The translations under genes and the position numbers were made by a program. A model generated the notes under the pieces. The model saw only the letters and a program-made list of their open reading frames with translations. It did no database searches and was not told the DNA's origin. Positions 1 to 11,463 of a stretch of 64,000 bases of DNA are shown here, one piece after another. Source of the DNA: Neocallimastix lanati (nom. inval.) (Eukaryota; Neocallimastigomycota; Neocallimastigomycetes; Neocallimastigales; Neocallimastigaceae); NCBI GenBank assembly GCA_016946835.1, contig JACVTC010000006.1, positions 851,001-915,000 on the forward strand. Direction: 5' to 3'. How positions within the stretch are numbered: the stretch's first letter is position 1; each line of letters starts with the position of its first letter.

Positions 1-1829
1 ACATGCCATGTACGATATTTAGCGCTAGTAGTATCTGTTAATTCGTATATATTGAAGTTTTCATATTCTTTCAATTCTGGAACACCTAAATAGAAATTAT
101 CAGTATTGTCTAACATACCTTTAAATTTAATAGTTGCATATTTTGAGTTAAATGGTTCTGTGGTGCTTATAGGTTTAGAAGGATTAATTTCAGGGTCTTT
201 TGGAGGATTAGTTTTATTACCACCTTTATTAGTTCCTACGATAGAAAATTCTCCAAGATAGTTAGCACCTAGTGATTCATTCCATATGTTTTTATCATTA
301 TTTGCAAATCTAATAGGATAGCCGTTTAAACCACCATTTCTGTTGGAAGCTATTCTTAAATATAATTTGTACTTTCCATTTGGCATGTTACTAGGAAGAA
401 TACCTTCAATATTAACTACGGCTGTTTCTTTAGACCACCATTGGCATGGATTCTTATTACTAATCCTTAATGAATCAGTTAAATAATATATCTTGTTATT
501 TTTGTCAGTCATTATAACATAAAGTGATTTTGGTTTTATAAGATTACCAAATCCAACATTTTTAATGCTAATTTCAGCACCAAACATGCCATTGCTTTCA
601 GCTTCTGTTGTGAGAAGAACTTTACTTACAACATATCTATAACCAAGATGATTTTCAATATATTTATATTCTTTTTGACCTTCATAGTTTCCAAAAAAAC
701 TTGAACATACCCTTTTCTGTAAGTTTTCAATAGTTGCTTCATAAAAACCGGCATTTAAATAACTTGTGTGAGTTTTAAAAGCTTCAGTACTGATTTGTTG
801 ACCATTAGGTTTATCATTAGTAATTCCAAATTCACCACCAAATAATGTATGAGTTGCTTGGTTAGATAACCAAGCTACTTCTTTGGTTCTATTATTGTAT
901 GTACCAATGTCATTTGCTGATGCAAAATAGGCATCATTGAAAATACCAATTCTGTATCCTGGATCACTTGAAGATGGCTTATGCTTTGAAATATCAGATA
1001 TGGAAACTTTAAGAACATCCTTATTATAATCAATATATTGCTTTATAGTTCTTACAGTTAATGTAATAGATTTTGGTAAAATTTCTAACCATTTTTTTAT
1101 TGTTTTATTAATAAATTCTATTTTCATTTTTTGAACTGATTCGACGTTACTTTCATACATTTCACCATAGTAACCAAATAATCCACATTCAACCGAAGCA
1201 ATAACATCATCATAAGTTTTAAAAATGTTCTTTATTTGATCTAAATGTATTAATACTCTATCGATATTAGGTTCAGTAGTTTTATACTTTTTATCAAAGC
1301 CTTTATGATATGAAAATCTAACAACTGCTGTTTGACGATTTTTCTTTAATGTTTCAAAAAATCTATTCAAAAAACTAATTGCTTCCTCATCAAAAGATTT
1401 ACTTTGAAAATCTGAAATGTCAATTAAAGCACGAACTAAACTTGTTGATGGAATATAATCAATATAACTACCCTTATTTCTTTTTATAAAGACATAGGCT
1501 TGCTTATAAAAACCTCTATAAGGATTAGCTACTTCAGAAAGAGATTCCTCATATTTAATGAATTTTACAGATTGAAGTCCGGTAGTTGATTTTTTAACTA
1601 AAGTTCTACCATCATTTTCAACAGTTGCATTTAAATTTAAATCCAAATCTAAATAGGCTTCTTCTTTTTCTAATGAGATTTCATCTTTAGCTACATTATG
1701 ATAATAATCATAATTGTCAGAGGATAAACCAGAAGCGTCAGAATTTAGAGTAGGTTTACAGTTAACTCTAATATTATTATTTATCAATAATAATGATAAT
1801 AATAAAATATTTGAGATAAATGCTTTCAT
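1..1829 (-). CDS. secreted DUF4874/DUF4832-type protein, 3' end outside the window
   Basis: The reading frame is open for 609 codons from the ATG at 1829 and leaves the window still open. Residues 1-24 form a signal peptide (MKAF start, then an Ile/Leu-rich core), so the product should be secreted. An acidic linker precedes NPYRGFY (residues 102-108), the usual opening of the DUF4874 fold. A DUF4832-like part follows, with SSDPGYRIG, LFGGEFG and QWWS at about residues 345-465. A Gly/Asn/Pro-rich linker near 530-555 leads into an unidentified C-terminal segment. The pair of domains is known from bacterial and fungal secreted proteins and is often suspected to act on carbohydrate; the activity here is unproven. 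A dockerin or carbohydrate-binding module could lie beyond the edge. No frameshift or stop is seen. A truncated inverted copy lies at 11464-12110. Family assignment is from memory of the motifs. Confidence 0.8.
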   Translation of the reverse strand, partial: MKAFISNILLLSLLLINNNIRVNCKPTLNSDASGLSSDNYDYYHNVAKDEISLEKEEAYLDLDLNLNATVENDGRTLVKKSTTGLQSVKFIKYEESLSEVANPYRGFYKQAYVFIKRNKGSYIDYIPSTSLVRALIDISDFQSKSFDEEAISFLNRFFETLKKNRQTAVVRFSYHKGFDKKYKTTEPNIDRVLIHLDQIKNIFKTYDDVIASVECGLFGYYGEMYESNVESVQKMKIEFINKTIKKWLEILPKSITLTVRTIKQYIDYNKDVLKVSISDISKHKPSSSDPGYRIGIFNDAYFASANDIGTYNNRTKEVAWLSNQATHTLFGGEFGITNDKPNGQQISTEAFKTHTSYLNAGFYEATIENLQKRVCSSFFGNYEGQKEYKYIENHLGYRYVVSKVLLTTEAESNGMFGAEISIKNVGFGNLIKPKSLYVIMTDKNNKIYYLTDSLRISNKNPCQWWSKETAVVNIEGILPSNMPNGKYKLYLRIASNRNGGLNGYPIRFANNDKNIWNESLGANYLGEFSIVGTNKGGNKTNPPKDPEINPSKPISTTEPFNSKYATIKFKGMLDNTDNFYLGVPELKEYENFNIYELTDTTSAKYRTWH

Positions 1830-2974
1830 TTTATAATTTATTAATTTATCAATTTATAATAATTAATATTTTTAATTAAATATTATAAACAGGTAATATA
1901 ATTTTTTTTTATTATGTAATTTAAAATAGAAATAAAAAACTTTTTTTTTTGTTTTTTTTGTTTTTTTATTCTATTAAATATTAAATAATATTAATAAAAT
2001 GTTTTAGAGAAACAAAAAAAATTGATTAAAATCATCTCTTTTTATAGTTTTTGAAGAAAACAAATAAGATTTAAAAAAATATAATAAAGTATTGATAATA
2101 ATAATAAAATTTTAAGAAAATAATAATTATAATATAACAACTATAAAATTGATTAATAGTTCTTTTATTATTTTATTTTATTAAATAAAAGAAAATTCTT
2201 TTAACATTTTTGACTTGAAAAAGTTTAAACATTAATCATAAATTACAAAAAAAAAGAAGAAAAATTATAAAATGATAATTTTTTAATTTTAATTTAACTC
2301 TTTTTATTTTTTTACTTTTACATAATGAATAATGAATAATAAAAATTTTAATTATTTTTTTATTTTTTTACTTTTACATAATGAATAATGAATAATAAAA
2401 ATTTTAATTATTTTTTTTTTTTTTTACTTTTACATAATGAATAATGAATAATAAAAATTTTAATTATTTAAAAAAAAAATGTTAACAACTATAAAATTGA
2501 TTAATAGTTCTTTGATTATTTTATTTTATTAAATAAAAGAAAATTCTTTTAGCATTTTTGACTTGAAAAAGTTTAAACATTAATCATAAATTACAAAGAA
2601 AAAAAGAAAAATTATAAAATGATAAATTTATAATTTTAATTTAACTCTTTTTATTTTTTTTTCTCTTTTACATAATGAATAATAAATAATAAAATTATAA
2701 TTATTTAAAAAAAATGTTAAAAATGATTAAAATTTATAACATATAAAACAATTAATAAATAATTTTTTTAATCTATTTTTATATTATAAAATTTAATTTT
2801 TATATCTTTTTTTTTTTTTTTTTTAATAAATATGTATTAAGTAATAAATATCAATCTTGGATAAAATCTCTTTAGTTTTATTTACTATATGATATAAATA
2901 TTTAATTAATTAAAATTGATTAAAATATTTGTTATTAAAACTTTATTTATTAAATAATTTTTATAAAATATTTA
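1830..2974. other. upstream region of the DUF4832-type gene
   Basis: Non-coding, very AT-rich DNA with poly-T runs near 1900-1960 and at 2806-2824. Part of it (about 2037-2225) is also found, inverted, ahead of the pseudogene at 11265-11463, so it was duplicated with the gene and may hold its promoter. No defined promoter element can be named. Confidence 0.5.
2133..2710. repeat. duplicated ~200-bp segment with internal 56-bp tandem repeat
   Basis: A segment starting AACAACTATAAAATTGATTA at about 2138 returns at about 2484 with few differences, through a shared TTTTGACTTGAAAAAG and CATAATGAATAAT. Between the two copies the unit ACTTTTACATAATG... occurs with starts at 2314, 2370 and 2426, an exact 56-bp period. 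Confidence 0.85.
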
Positions 2975-5340
2975 ATATATATTTTTTTAATATTTTAATT
3001 TATTAATGAGTTAAATTTTGGATTTTATATATAAAAAAGTTAAGAAATATATATAAAAGATTAGAATTAAAGTTTATATTTATATTTTAATTTTTAAAAT
3101 AAATATATTAGTAAAAACACAAACTTTAAATTTTATTATAATTAAAATAGAATAAAAAAGACTCAAAACTTTATTATTATGTTAATAAAATATAAGACAC
3201 TCATTAAACTTTAATATTTATCAAATTTAATATAAACAAAAAAAAAAAAATTTTAAAAGAATTTTAATTAGTGATTAGTGGATTTGAGTGACATAATTAT
3301 ATTTTTATTTTTTTTTTTAAATATAGAAATATATAAAATTTCTATGTAAATATTACTTTATACTAAAAATCAAATAATAATTTATTATAATTTGAAACAT
3401 TTTATTAAATAAATTAAAAAAAATGTATTATAAAAAAAATGTATTATAAAAAAAAATGAATTATTAAAAAAATATGTTTCAAGAATTAAAAAAAAAAATA
3501 ATATTTAGAAATTCTAAAAATGTAACGTACTTGAATATAATGTTTTTATTATTTTTTCCCTTTTATACTATTAAAATATTGAAATTATATTTATTTTTTC
3601 TATATTTATCTCTTTTTTCTAATTATTTTAAAATCTAAAATTTTGATATATGATTCTATAATATGTATAATTATATTTATAATAAATTCTAATAAAAATA
3701 AAAAAAAAAAAAAACATTAAAACTAAACTAGAGAATACTTGATATTATTTAATACAATTACAATTAACATGTCTTTATACTTTCAATCATAAATTTATTC
3801 AAATTTTTAATTAAAATTTCTGATATCAGAAGTTTTAATGTTAATATTTAGAAATCTCTGAAATTTTTTATATAAGTTTTAATTATATAGAAAGTTTAGA
3901 AGAAATTTACATATATTATTATCTATTTTTTCATTTGTACTATTATGACAAATGAAAAAAAGGTCTTTAAAAAATTTATGAATCATTTTTATTTTCTTTC
4001 AAAAAAAGAAAAATCTAACGTCCGTCCCCCTCATATAATTATTATTAGAAAAGATACTATACTAACTTATAGGGTTATGCTAATACTCTAATTTAATATA
4101 TTAAAGAAGGAATTACTGGCATTTTGGTACATGATTTTATATATCAATGGGGATATATGTTTTACTATATTGCAATCTTTCTGACGTTTATGTATTTGCT
4201 AAGGGAGCTAGCACCAATCTCTATGGGTTAGGTTATAATAGCCTCTTTTCAAAGTGAAGTTATGAACTAGAGAAGTAAACACTGACGTTCAGGGAAAAGA
4301 AGATATTATTAATAAACACTAGAAGTACTGGGAGAAAAAAATACTAGAAAAATACTCAGAAATAATATGCATGTCAGAGTGCCTATGTTGGATATTCAGT
4401 AAGACTGTCCAGAAGGGGACAATATCTGCCTATATGGAAGTGTGCTTCTATCTCAACATTCCTAAAGCCAAAGGCGGTACAACCCGGAAATAAAAAAAAA
4501 TCAAAAATAATATTTTAATTAGATAAAAAAACAAATAATTTAATTTTCATTTAATAATTTTTAAATTAATATATTTTTAATATTTGTAAATTTTTTCATA
4601 TTAAAATAGATAAAATATATAGGCTTTAAAAGATAAAATAAAAAAATTATAAAATAATAATAGAAATAATTATAAATTATATTTTCATTAATAAATTTCT
4701 AATTATATTAAATTAGAAATTTGGAATTAAAACTATTATTGTATCATAAAAATTAAAAAACTCATTTAAAATATTAATATATAGTATATATTATGATAAT
4801 TGATTTTTTGTAATTATATTCATAATTTTAAAATCTTGTTAAAATAATGTAATTAAAATATTATTAAATAATTTAGTTATGTAAAAAATTATGAATAGGT
4901 AAAAAAATAAAAAATTTAAAAATAATAGTAAAAATAGTAAAATTAAATATATATATTTGCATATTTATTTATATTTTTTAATTAATAAAAAATTTGATAA
5001 TAACAATAGGGAAAATTTTTTTATAATAAAATATATATATTTTAACCATTTAAGTAAAAATTTAATTTAAAAGGAAATGTTCATATTATTTGTTTATAGA
5101 AAATTTCCGAAAAAGTTTTAATTAAATATTAATTTTATTTTATTAAAATTTTGTAAAACTTTATTTCTATTTAATTTTATTGATTTGTTTATATTAATAT
5201 AAATAAATAAATTAATGAATATTAATTTAATAAATTAAGTTTTTATAATAAACACTTTATTAATCTTAATTATGTCTTTTTTTTTTTTTTTTTTATTGAC
5301 AAATTATATAATAAATCAAAATAAAAAATTTATCCATAAT
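2975..5340 (+). repeat. AT-rich repeat family R, direct copy 1
   Basis: No coding capacity. The order of landmarks (AAAGACTCAAAACT; AATTTCTATGTAAATATTAC; GTACTTGAATATAATGTTTT; GTACTATTATGACAAATGA; TTTCCGAAAAAGTTTTAATT; a poly-T run near 5279) is repeated with mismatches at 7190-8880, and parts of it, inverted, at 6180-7190 and 10430-11215. This copy is interrupted by the GC-richer insertion at 4016-4492. Nature unknown: no transposase or reverse transcriptase is visible. Confidence 0.75.
4016..4492. mobile_element. GC-richer ~470-bp insertion of unknown origin inside repeat R
   Basis: Base composition changes sharply, with GTCCGTCCCC at the left and GGCGGTACAACCCGG at the right end. The related copies near 8085, 7115 and 11170 read straight through the CTTTCAAAAATA...ATTTTAATTAGAT stretch without it, so it is an insertion. 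TCAAAAA occurs on both sides and may be a target duplication. All frames have stops; it looks non-coding, with small hairpins such as GTCC/GGAC near 4410. It could be a SINE, a decayed DNA element or captured foreign DNA; I cannot choose between these. Confidence 0.6.
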
Positions 5341-6179
5341 TTGAATTTAATATTATAATAAACTATGATATAAAATGAAAATAAAAACTTTAATTATTAA
5401 TAAAATTATTTATTAATAATTACATAAAAATATATTTATAAATCATTTGAAAATATGTGATATAAAATAAACGTGAATTAATATAATTGGATAAAATTAA
5501 AATTATGTAAAAACATAAAATTATACAAGAAATATAAAATGTAAAAATAAAATTTATAACATAAATTTTAAATTATGTAAAAATTGAAAATAATTTAATT
5601 TCATTTTATTATTTTCAAATTATTATATATTGATATTAATTTTATTATATTTTAATTATTTAAATATTTATTTATTTTATATTAATATTTTATATTTTAT
5701 TATTTATAATAATTTTTTATTTTATTAATATTTTATTTTCAATATTTTATTTTTAGGATTTTATTTTAATATATATTTCATTTTATACTTTTATATTAAA
5801 TATAAAAATAAAAATGATTCTTTATTATTATTTTTTACACAGTTTTATGGGATTTATTTAATAATATCTTTTAAATTTTTAATTAAGCAATAATTAAATA
5901 TATGCACTGAATAAGTTATAATTACTTTTAACTAATAAATAAATAAAATTATTACTAAATAAACAAAAATCCTAAATAAAACTTCTCTCAACAAGAAATA
6001 TTCGAACCATTGAGTTCTTTATCAAATGTTCCTAAATATTTTTTTATAAAAAAGATATTAAATTTTTATTATTTAATTATTTAATTTTTTATTGGTATAT
6101 ATCATAATAAATTCTTATTATAATATAAATATATAATTGAAAGTAAAATAATAATAATAAAATAGAAATAAATGAAAAA
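5341..6179. other. AT-rich stretch without recognisable content
   Basis: Nothing gene-like. Mostly A/T with a slightly richer patch at 5980-6030 that has TTCGAACC but no cloverleaf around it. Confidence 0.5.
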
Positions 6180-7190
6180 AAAAAAAAATAAAAAATTAAT
6201 ATGATTTATTTATAAATTTCATTAAATTTACACTATAATAAAATTTGAAAGAAAATTATAATAAAATGAACAAAATATCATTTTAAATATATTACATTTA
6301 TATTTATGATAAATATTTTTTTACTTTGTTGTATTTTTTTGTCTTTTTGTTTTTCATTTTATATTCTAGTAATATTTTATATTAAAAAAATATATATTCG
6401 AAAATTCAACATTTCCATTTTTTACTTGTAAAAAAAAAAAAAAGAAATTGAATTTAAAAAAAATTTTTTTTGTAACAAATTATTATAAAAATATATTTGT
6501 TATTATAAATATATATTATAAATAAATATTTGTTATTATAAATATATATTATAAATAAATATATATTTATATTTATTATAAATATATTTTTAAACATTTC
6601 AAAGGTTTTTCTTTATTATATTAATATAAATGAATAAACATAAAACAGTAATATAAATATATTATAATTAAATTTTAATACAACTCTATAAAAATCTACA
6701 TAGATTAAAAATCAATTAAAATTTATAAACTCTTTTTTAAAATAAAAATTTTGAATATTTCTTTTTAAATATAAATATATTACAAAGAAAAGTTTTAGAT
6801 TTCTTAAATTTTAATTTTGATATTTTTAAAATTTTTATTAAAAACTGTTTCTTTTAATTATTTATAATTTATTCATATTAATTAAATAGAATTTTTTGTA
6901 AAGAAATTTATCAATAAAAAATTATAGTTATAATTATTTCTATTATTATTTTATAATATTTTTTTTATTCTTTTATTTCTTAAAATATATATATATATAT
7001 TATTTATTTTAATATAAAAAAATTGCTAAAAATACAAGAATATTAATTATAAAATTATTTAATGAAAATTAAATTATTTCTTTTTTCTATCTAATTAAAA
7101 TATCTATTTTTGAAAGAAAATAAAAATGATTCATTAAATTTTTTAGAAGACTTTTTTTTTATTTTGTTCATTTGTCATAATAGTACAATT
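6180..7190 (-). repeat. repeat family R, inverted segment
   Basis: Read on the minus strand, 7187 downward matches copy 1 from about 3935 (GTACTATTATGACAAATGA, then AATCATTTTTATTTTCTTTC). Further along it matches 8920-10095 (AATTATAAATAATTA; TATCATAAATATAAAT; CTTTCAAATTTTATTATA). It includes a short tandem of TTGTTATTATAAATATA near 6500-6560. Confidence 0.7.
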
Positions 7191-7437
7191 GAAATATATT
7201 TTTTAATATTTTAATTTATTAATTTGGATTTTGGATATTATATATAAAAAAATAAAAAATTATATATATAAAGATAAAATTTATATTAAGACTTCAATTT
7301 TTAAAAGAAATAATAAGTAAAAAGCATAAACTTTAAATTTATTATAATTAAAATAAAATAAAAAAGACACAAAACTCTAATTATTATTATAATAAAATAA
7401 AATAAAACCCATTAACTTCAATATTTATCATATTAAA

Positions 7438-7485
<48 letters not shown>

Positions 7486-8808
7486 AATTAGTAGATATGA
7501 CTTAATTATTATACATAATATCTTATTTTTTTAATATAGAAATATGAAGGTCATATATAGAATTTCTATATAAATATTACTATATACTAAAAATAAAATA
7601 TTTTTATAATATTTTGATACTTTTTTTAAAAAATTAATTTCAAATATTTTGAAACTTTTTTTTTTAAAAAAAAAGAAATTAATGACAAAAAATATATTAA
7701 TATAAATCAAAATTCAATAATTTAATTAAAAGAAAAATAATTTAGAAATTCTAGAAGCATAAAGTACTTGAATATAATATTTTTATTATTTTTTTTTTGC
7801 CTTTATATCATTAAAATATTGAAATTTAACTTATATTTTCAATATTTATATCTCTTTTTCTAATTATTTTAAAACTTTGATTTATTATTTTATATTTAAA
7901 TATAAATAATATTATGTTTTAATTTTATTTATTTTCATAAATATAAATTCTGGTTTAATTATATAGAAAATTTAATAGATATTTAGATATATAATAATCT
8001 ATTCATTTATTTATAAGATAAAGAAAAAAAAAAAAAAAAAAAAAAAAAAACTTTTAAAAATTTGATGAATCATTTTTATCTTTCAAAAATAAATATTTTA
8101 ATTAGATGGAAAAAAAATAATTTTCATTTAATAATTTTAAAATATACAATTTTTTTTAATATTTTTTATATATAAAATGAATAATATATATATATATTTT
8201 AATAAACAATAATTATTATAAAATATTAATCTAAATAATAATAAATTATCCTTTTTATAATAAATTTCTTTTCGTATTAAATTATAAATTTAAAAGAAAG
8301 ACTATTATTATTACAATTTCAAAAATTCTTTAAATTATTTTAGAATATATTTTTATTATAAAACAAAAATCGTCTTTAAATATATATAATAATAATAGTT
8401 GGTTTTAGTTATTATATTCATTATTCCAAAATTTTAATGAAATATAATAATTATAATGTACTAAAAGAATTTAATTATATTAATATTATTAAATATATAT
8501 ATATATATAAATACATAATACGAAAAATTTAGAAATTCTAAATGTAAAATACTTTATTATCATACATAATCTCTTCTAATAATGAAAAAAATAGTAATAT
8601 TAATTGTATATTTTTAATTTAAAGAAATTTTCCGAACAAATTTTAATTAAATATTTATTTTTTTATCATTTAATTTATATATATTAAATTTTTTCAAACT
8701 TTATTTATATTAAAATTTAATCAAAATATTATAATTAAATATATTTTTTTTTTTTGGAAATTTTAATGAATATTAATTTAATAATTAATATAATTATTTA
8801 ATTGATCT

Positions 8809-8841
<33 letters not shown>

Positions 8842-8880
8842 ATAAATTATATAATTAAAAATAAAAATAATTTATCGTTG
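7190..8880 (+). repeat. repeat family R, direct copy 2
   Basis: Collinear with 2975-5340 but lacks the GC-richer insertion. Shared landmarks include AAAGACACAAAACTCTAATT, GTACTTGAATATAATATTTT and TTTTCCGAACAAATTTTAAT. It contains a 42-bp poly-A run starting at 7441 and long poly-A and poly-T runs near 8027 and 8815. Confidence 0.75.
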
Positions 8881-8896
8881 ATTTACATTTATTATA

Positions 8897-8945
8897 ATTA
8901 TTTCTATTATTATAAAGTAATAATAGAAATAATTATAAATTATAG
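8897..8945. repeat. near-perfect palindrome at a repeat junction
   Basis: The arm ATTATAATTATTTCTATTAT is followed after a few bases by its reverse complement, ending ...AGAAATAATTATAA. The same arm sequence occurs singly at about 4660 and, inverted, at about 6925, so this is where two oppositely oriented repeat copies meet. Confidence 0.8.
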
Positions 8946-10095
8946 TTTTTATTAATAAATTTCTTTTAATTAAAATTTAACATTAAAATAAAGAATATTA
9001 TTACAAGTAAAAAAAATATTCCAAATAATATTAATATAAATAATGATAAAAAAAAATATTTAATACATATAAATATATTTTTGTTATAATTGATTTTTAA
9101 TTTTATCTTTATAAATCAAAAATATTTTTTAAAAAGAATAATTATGATATTAAATAAATAAAATTTTTTTAAATTAATATGAATCAATTATAAATAATTA
9201 ATGAAAAAATTAAAAATTTTCAAATTAAGATTTAATAAATCAGAAATTTTTGAATAAAAAATATAATAAAAAGTTTTTTTCTTTAAAGTGTATTTATATT
9301 TAAAAAGATATGCTTAAAGATTTTAATTAAAAAAATTAGTAAAATCTTAATTAGTTGCTATTTAATGTGTATAGGATTTATATTAGAATCTAATTAAAAT
9401 TTAATAAAAGTTAATATATATTATTCTTTTTAATTATTTATTTATATTAGCATGATATATAAAAGCTTTTCAAATATATAAAAGATATTAAAATAGTTTT
9501 AGATTTTAATTAACATTTTTTAAAAGCCAACTTCCTATTACTACCAAAAAAATTATTAAATTTATAAAATTAAAAAATGAAAATTTAAAAATAATAAAAA
9601 ATTATTTAAAAGAATTTATATATAAAGAATTTTCGACCATTAATATCGGATGCCTCTAATATATCTCCTGTAATATATGGCTCATAAATACCATTTATTT
9701 AAACTAATGTAAAAACCTAATTTATAAGATGTTTTCATACCAAATTAGATGATAATTTCAATTTTCAGAAGAGAGGTTTACATATATACATATATATTTT
9801 AGAGTTTCGTTCAATTTCAATTAATTTTAATAATAATTAATTTTATAAAAAAATGAATTTTTTTAATCCAATTTCTTTTTTTTAAAAAAAAATGGAAATA
9901 TAGAAAATTCATATACCTAACTTTCATGTAAAAAAAAAGTTCTTAAAACATAAAATGAAAAATGAAAAATCAAAAAAATAATTCAAAAAGAATAAAAATA
10001 TATATATATATCATAAATATAAATTTGTTATATTTTAAAGTATTTCGAATTTATTATATCATAGCTTTCTTTCAAATTTTATTATAATTTTAAAT
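8946..10095 (+). repeat. repeat family R, third segment
   Basis: Matches the inverted 6180-6960 segment read on the minus strand. It carries about 300 bp extra at roughly 9520-9840, a slightly more complex patch (ATATCGGATGCCTC, GGCTCATAAATACC) with no open frame. Confidence 0.6.
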
Positions 10096-10100
10096 TAAAA

Positions 10101-10258
10101 GACTTTTAAAAGTCATTAATATTAAAAATAAAAAATAAAAAATAAGACTTTTAAAAGCCTTTAATATTAAAAATAAAAAATAAAAAATAAGACTTTTAAA
10201 AGCCATTAATATTAAAAATAAAAAATAAAAAATAAGACTTTTAAAAGCCATTAATATT
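10101..10258. repeat. 45-bp tandem repeat with palindromic core
   Basis: Units start at 10101, 10146, 10191 and 10236, an exact 45-bp period, about 3.5 copies. The first unit begins with the perfect palindrome GACTTTTAAAAGTC; the later ones have ...AAAAGCC. The rest of each unit is AAAAATAAAAAATAAAA-like. Confidence 0.9.
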
Positions 10259-10429
10259 ATTTTTTATTTTTTATTTTATTTTTTTAATTTTATTTTAATT
10301 ATTTTTCTTTTCTATTATTTATTAATAATACAATATATATATGAAATATACTTTAAAAATTTAATAATTAGATTTTTATTATATAATTATTTTTTATTTA
10401 ATAATAATTTGTTATAATAAATTTAATTA

Positions 10430-11208
10430 TATAATATATATAAAAAAAAAAAAAAAATTAAGATCAATTAAATAATTATAATTAAATTAATATTCATTAA
10501 AATTTTAAAAAAAATTTATATTTATATTATAATATTTTGATTAAATTTCAATATAATTAAAGTTTGAAAAAATTTTATATATATAAATTAAATGATAAAA
10601 AAATAAATATTTAATTAAAATTTGTTCGGAAAATTTCTTTAAATTAAAAATATACAAATTTAATATTACTATTTTTTTCATTATTAGAAGAGATTATGTA
10701 TGATAATAAATGTATTTTACATATAAATTTTAGAATTTCTATGTATTTTTTCATATACATATATTTAATAATATTATTATAATTAAATTCTTCTTTTAGT
10801 GAATTATAATTATTATACTTTATTAAAATTTTGGAATAATGAATATAATAACAAAAAACCAAATATTATTATATATATATTTAAAGATAATTTTTATTTT
10901 ATAATAATTATATATTCTAAAATAATTTAAAGTATTTCTGATTTTATAATAATAATAGTTTTTCTTTTAAATTTATAATTTAATATAAAAAGAAATTTAT
11001 TAATAAAAACCATAATTTATAATTATTTTGATTATTACTTTATACTATTGTTTTAATTTTTTTTTGAAAACATATATATTTTATTTATTTTATAAATGAA
11101 AAAATATTAAAAAAAAATAATAGTATATTAATTTTAAAATTATTTTTTTCCATCTAATTAAAATATTTATTTTTGAAAGAAAAAAAAATATTCATTAAAC
11201 TTTAAAAG

Positions 11209-11215
<7 letters not shown>
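10430..11215 (-). repeat. repeat family R, inverted copy of 8050-8850
   Basis: The minus strand from 11210 down reproduces 8050 up: ATTTTAATTAGATGG, then TTCATTATTCCAAAATTTTA, TCATACATAATCTCTTCTAA and TTTCCGAACAAATTTTAATT. A short open frame inside it has no coding character. Confidence 0.8.
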
Positions 11216-11240
<25 letters not shown>

Positions 11241-11264
11241 ATCAATTTTCAATTAATTTTTAAA

Positions 11265-11463
11265 AATTTTTCAAGTCATAATTTTTAAAAGAATTTTCTT
11301 TTATTTAAAAAAAATAGAATTCTATATTCATTATATTCTAATCTTTATTTTATTAATATTTTATTATTATTTTATTAATAATTTATTAAGATTTTATTAA
11401 AGTTACTAATATTTTATTATATTTTATTATATCGTATATGTTCTCTTCAAAAACTATAAAAAG
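11265..11463 (+). repeat. duplicated promoter-side DNA of the DUF4832-type gene
   Basis: TTTTTCAAGTCA, AAAAGAATTTTCTTTTATTT and CTTCAAAAACTATAAAAAG match, in inverted orientation, the region 2037-2225 upstream of the intact gene. The match stops exactly where pseudogene coding sequence begins. Confidence 0.7.

Noticed and set aside
5990-6040. tRNA-like TTCGAACC word
   Set aside because: No acceptor stem, D-arm or anticodon arm can be drawn around it on either strand.
10101-10258. CRISPR array
   Set aside because: The 45-bp units are contiguous tandem repeats with no unique spacers, and the genome is eukaryotic.
10644-10862. 72-residue minus-strand frame
   Set aside because: It lies inside an inverted copy of repeat R, and the matching direct copy at 8400-8620 does not keep the frame.
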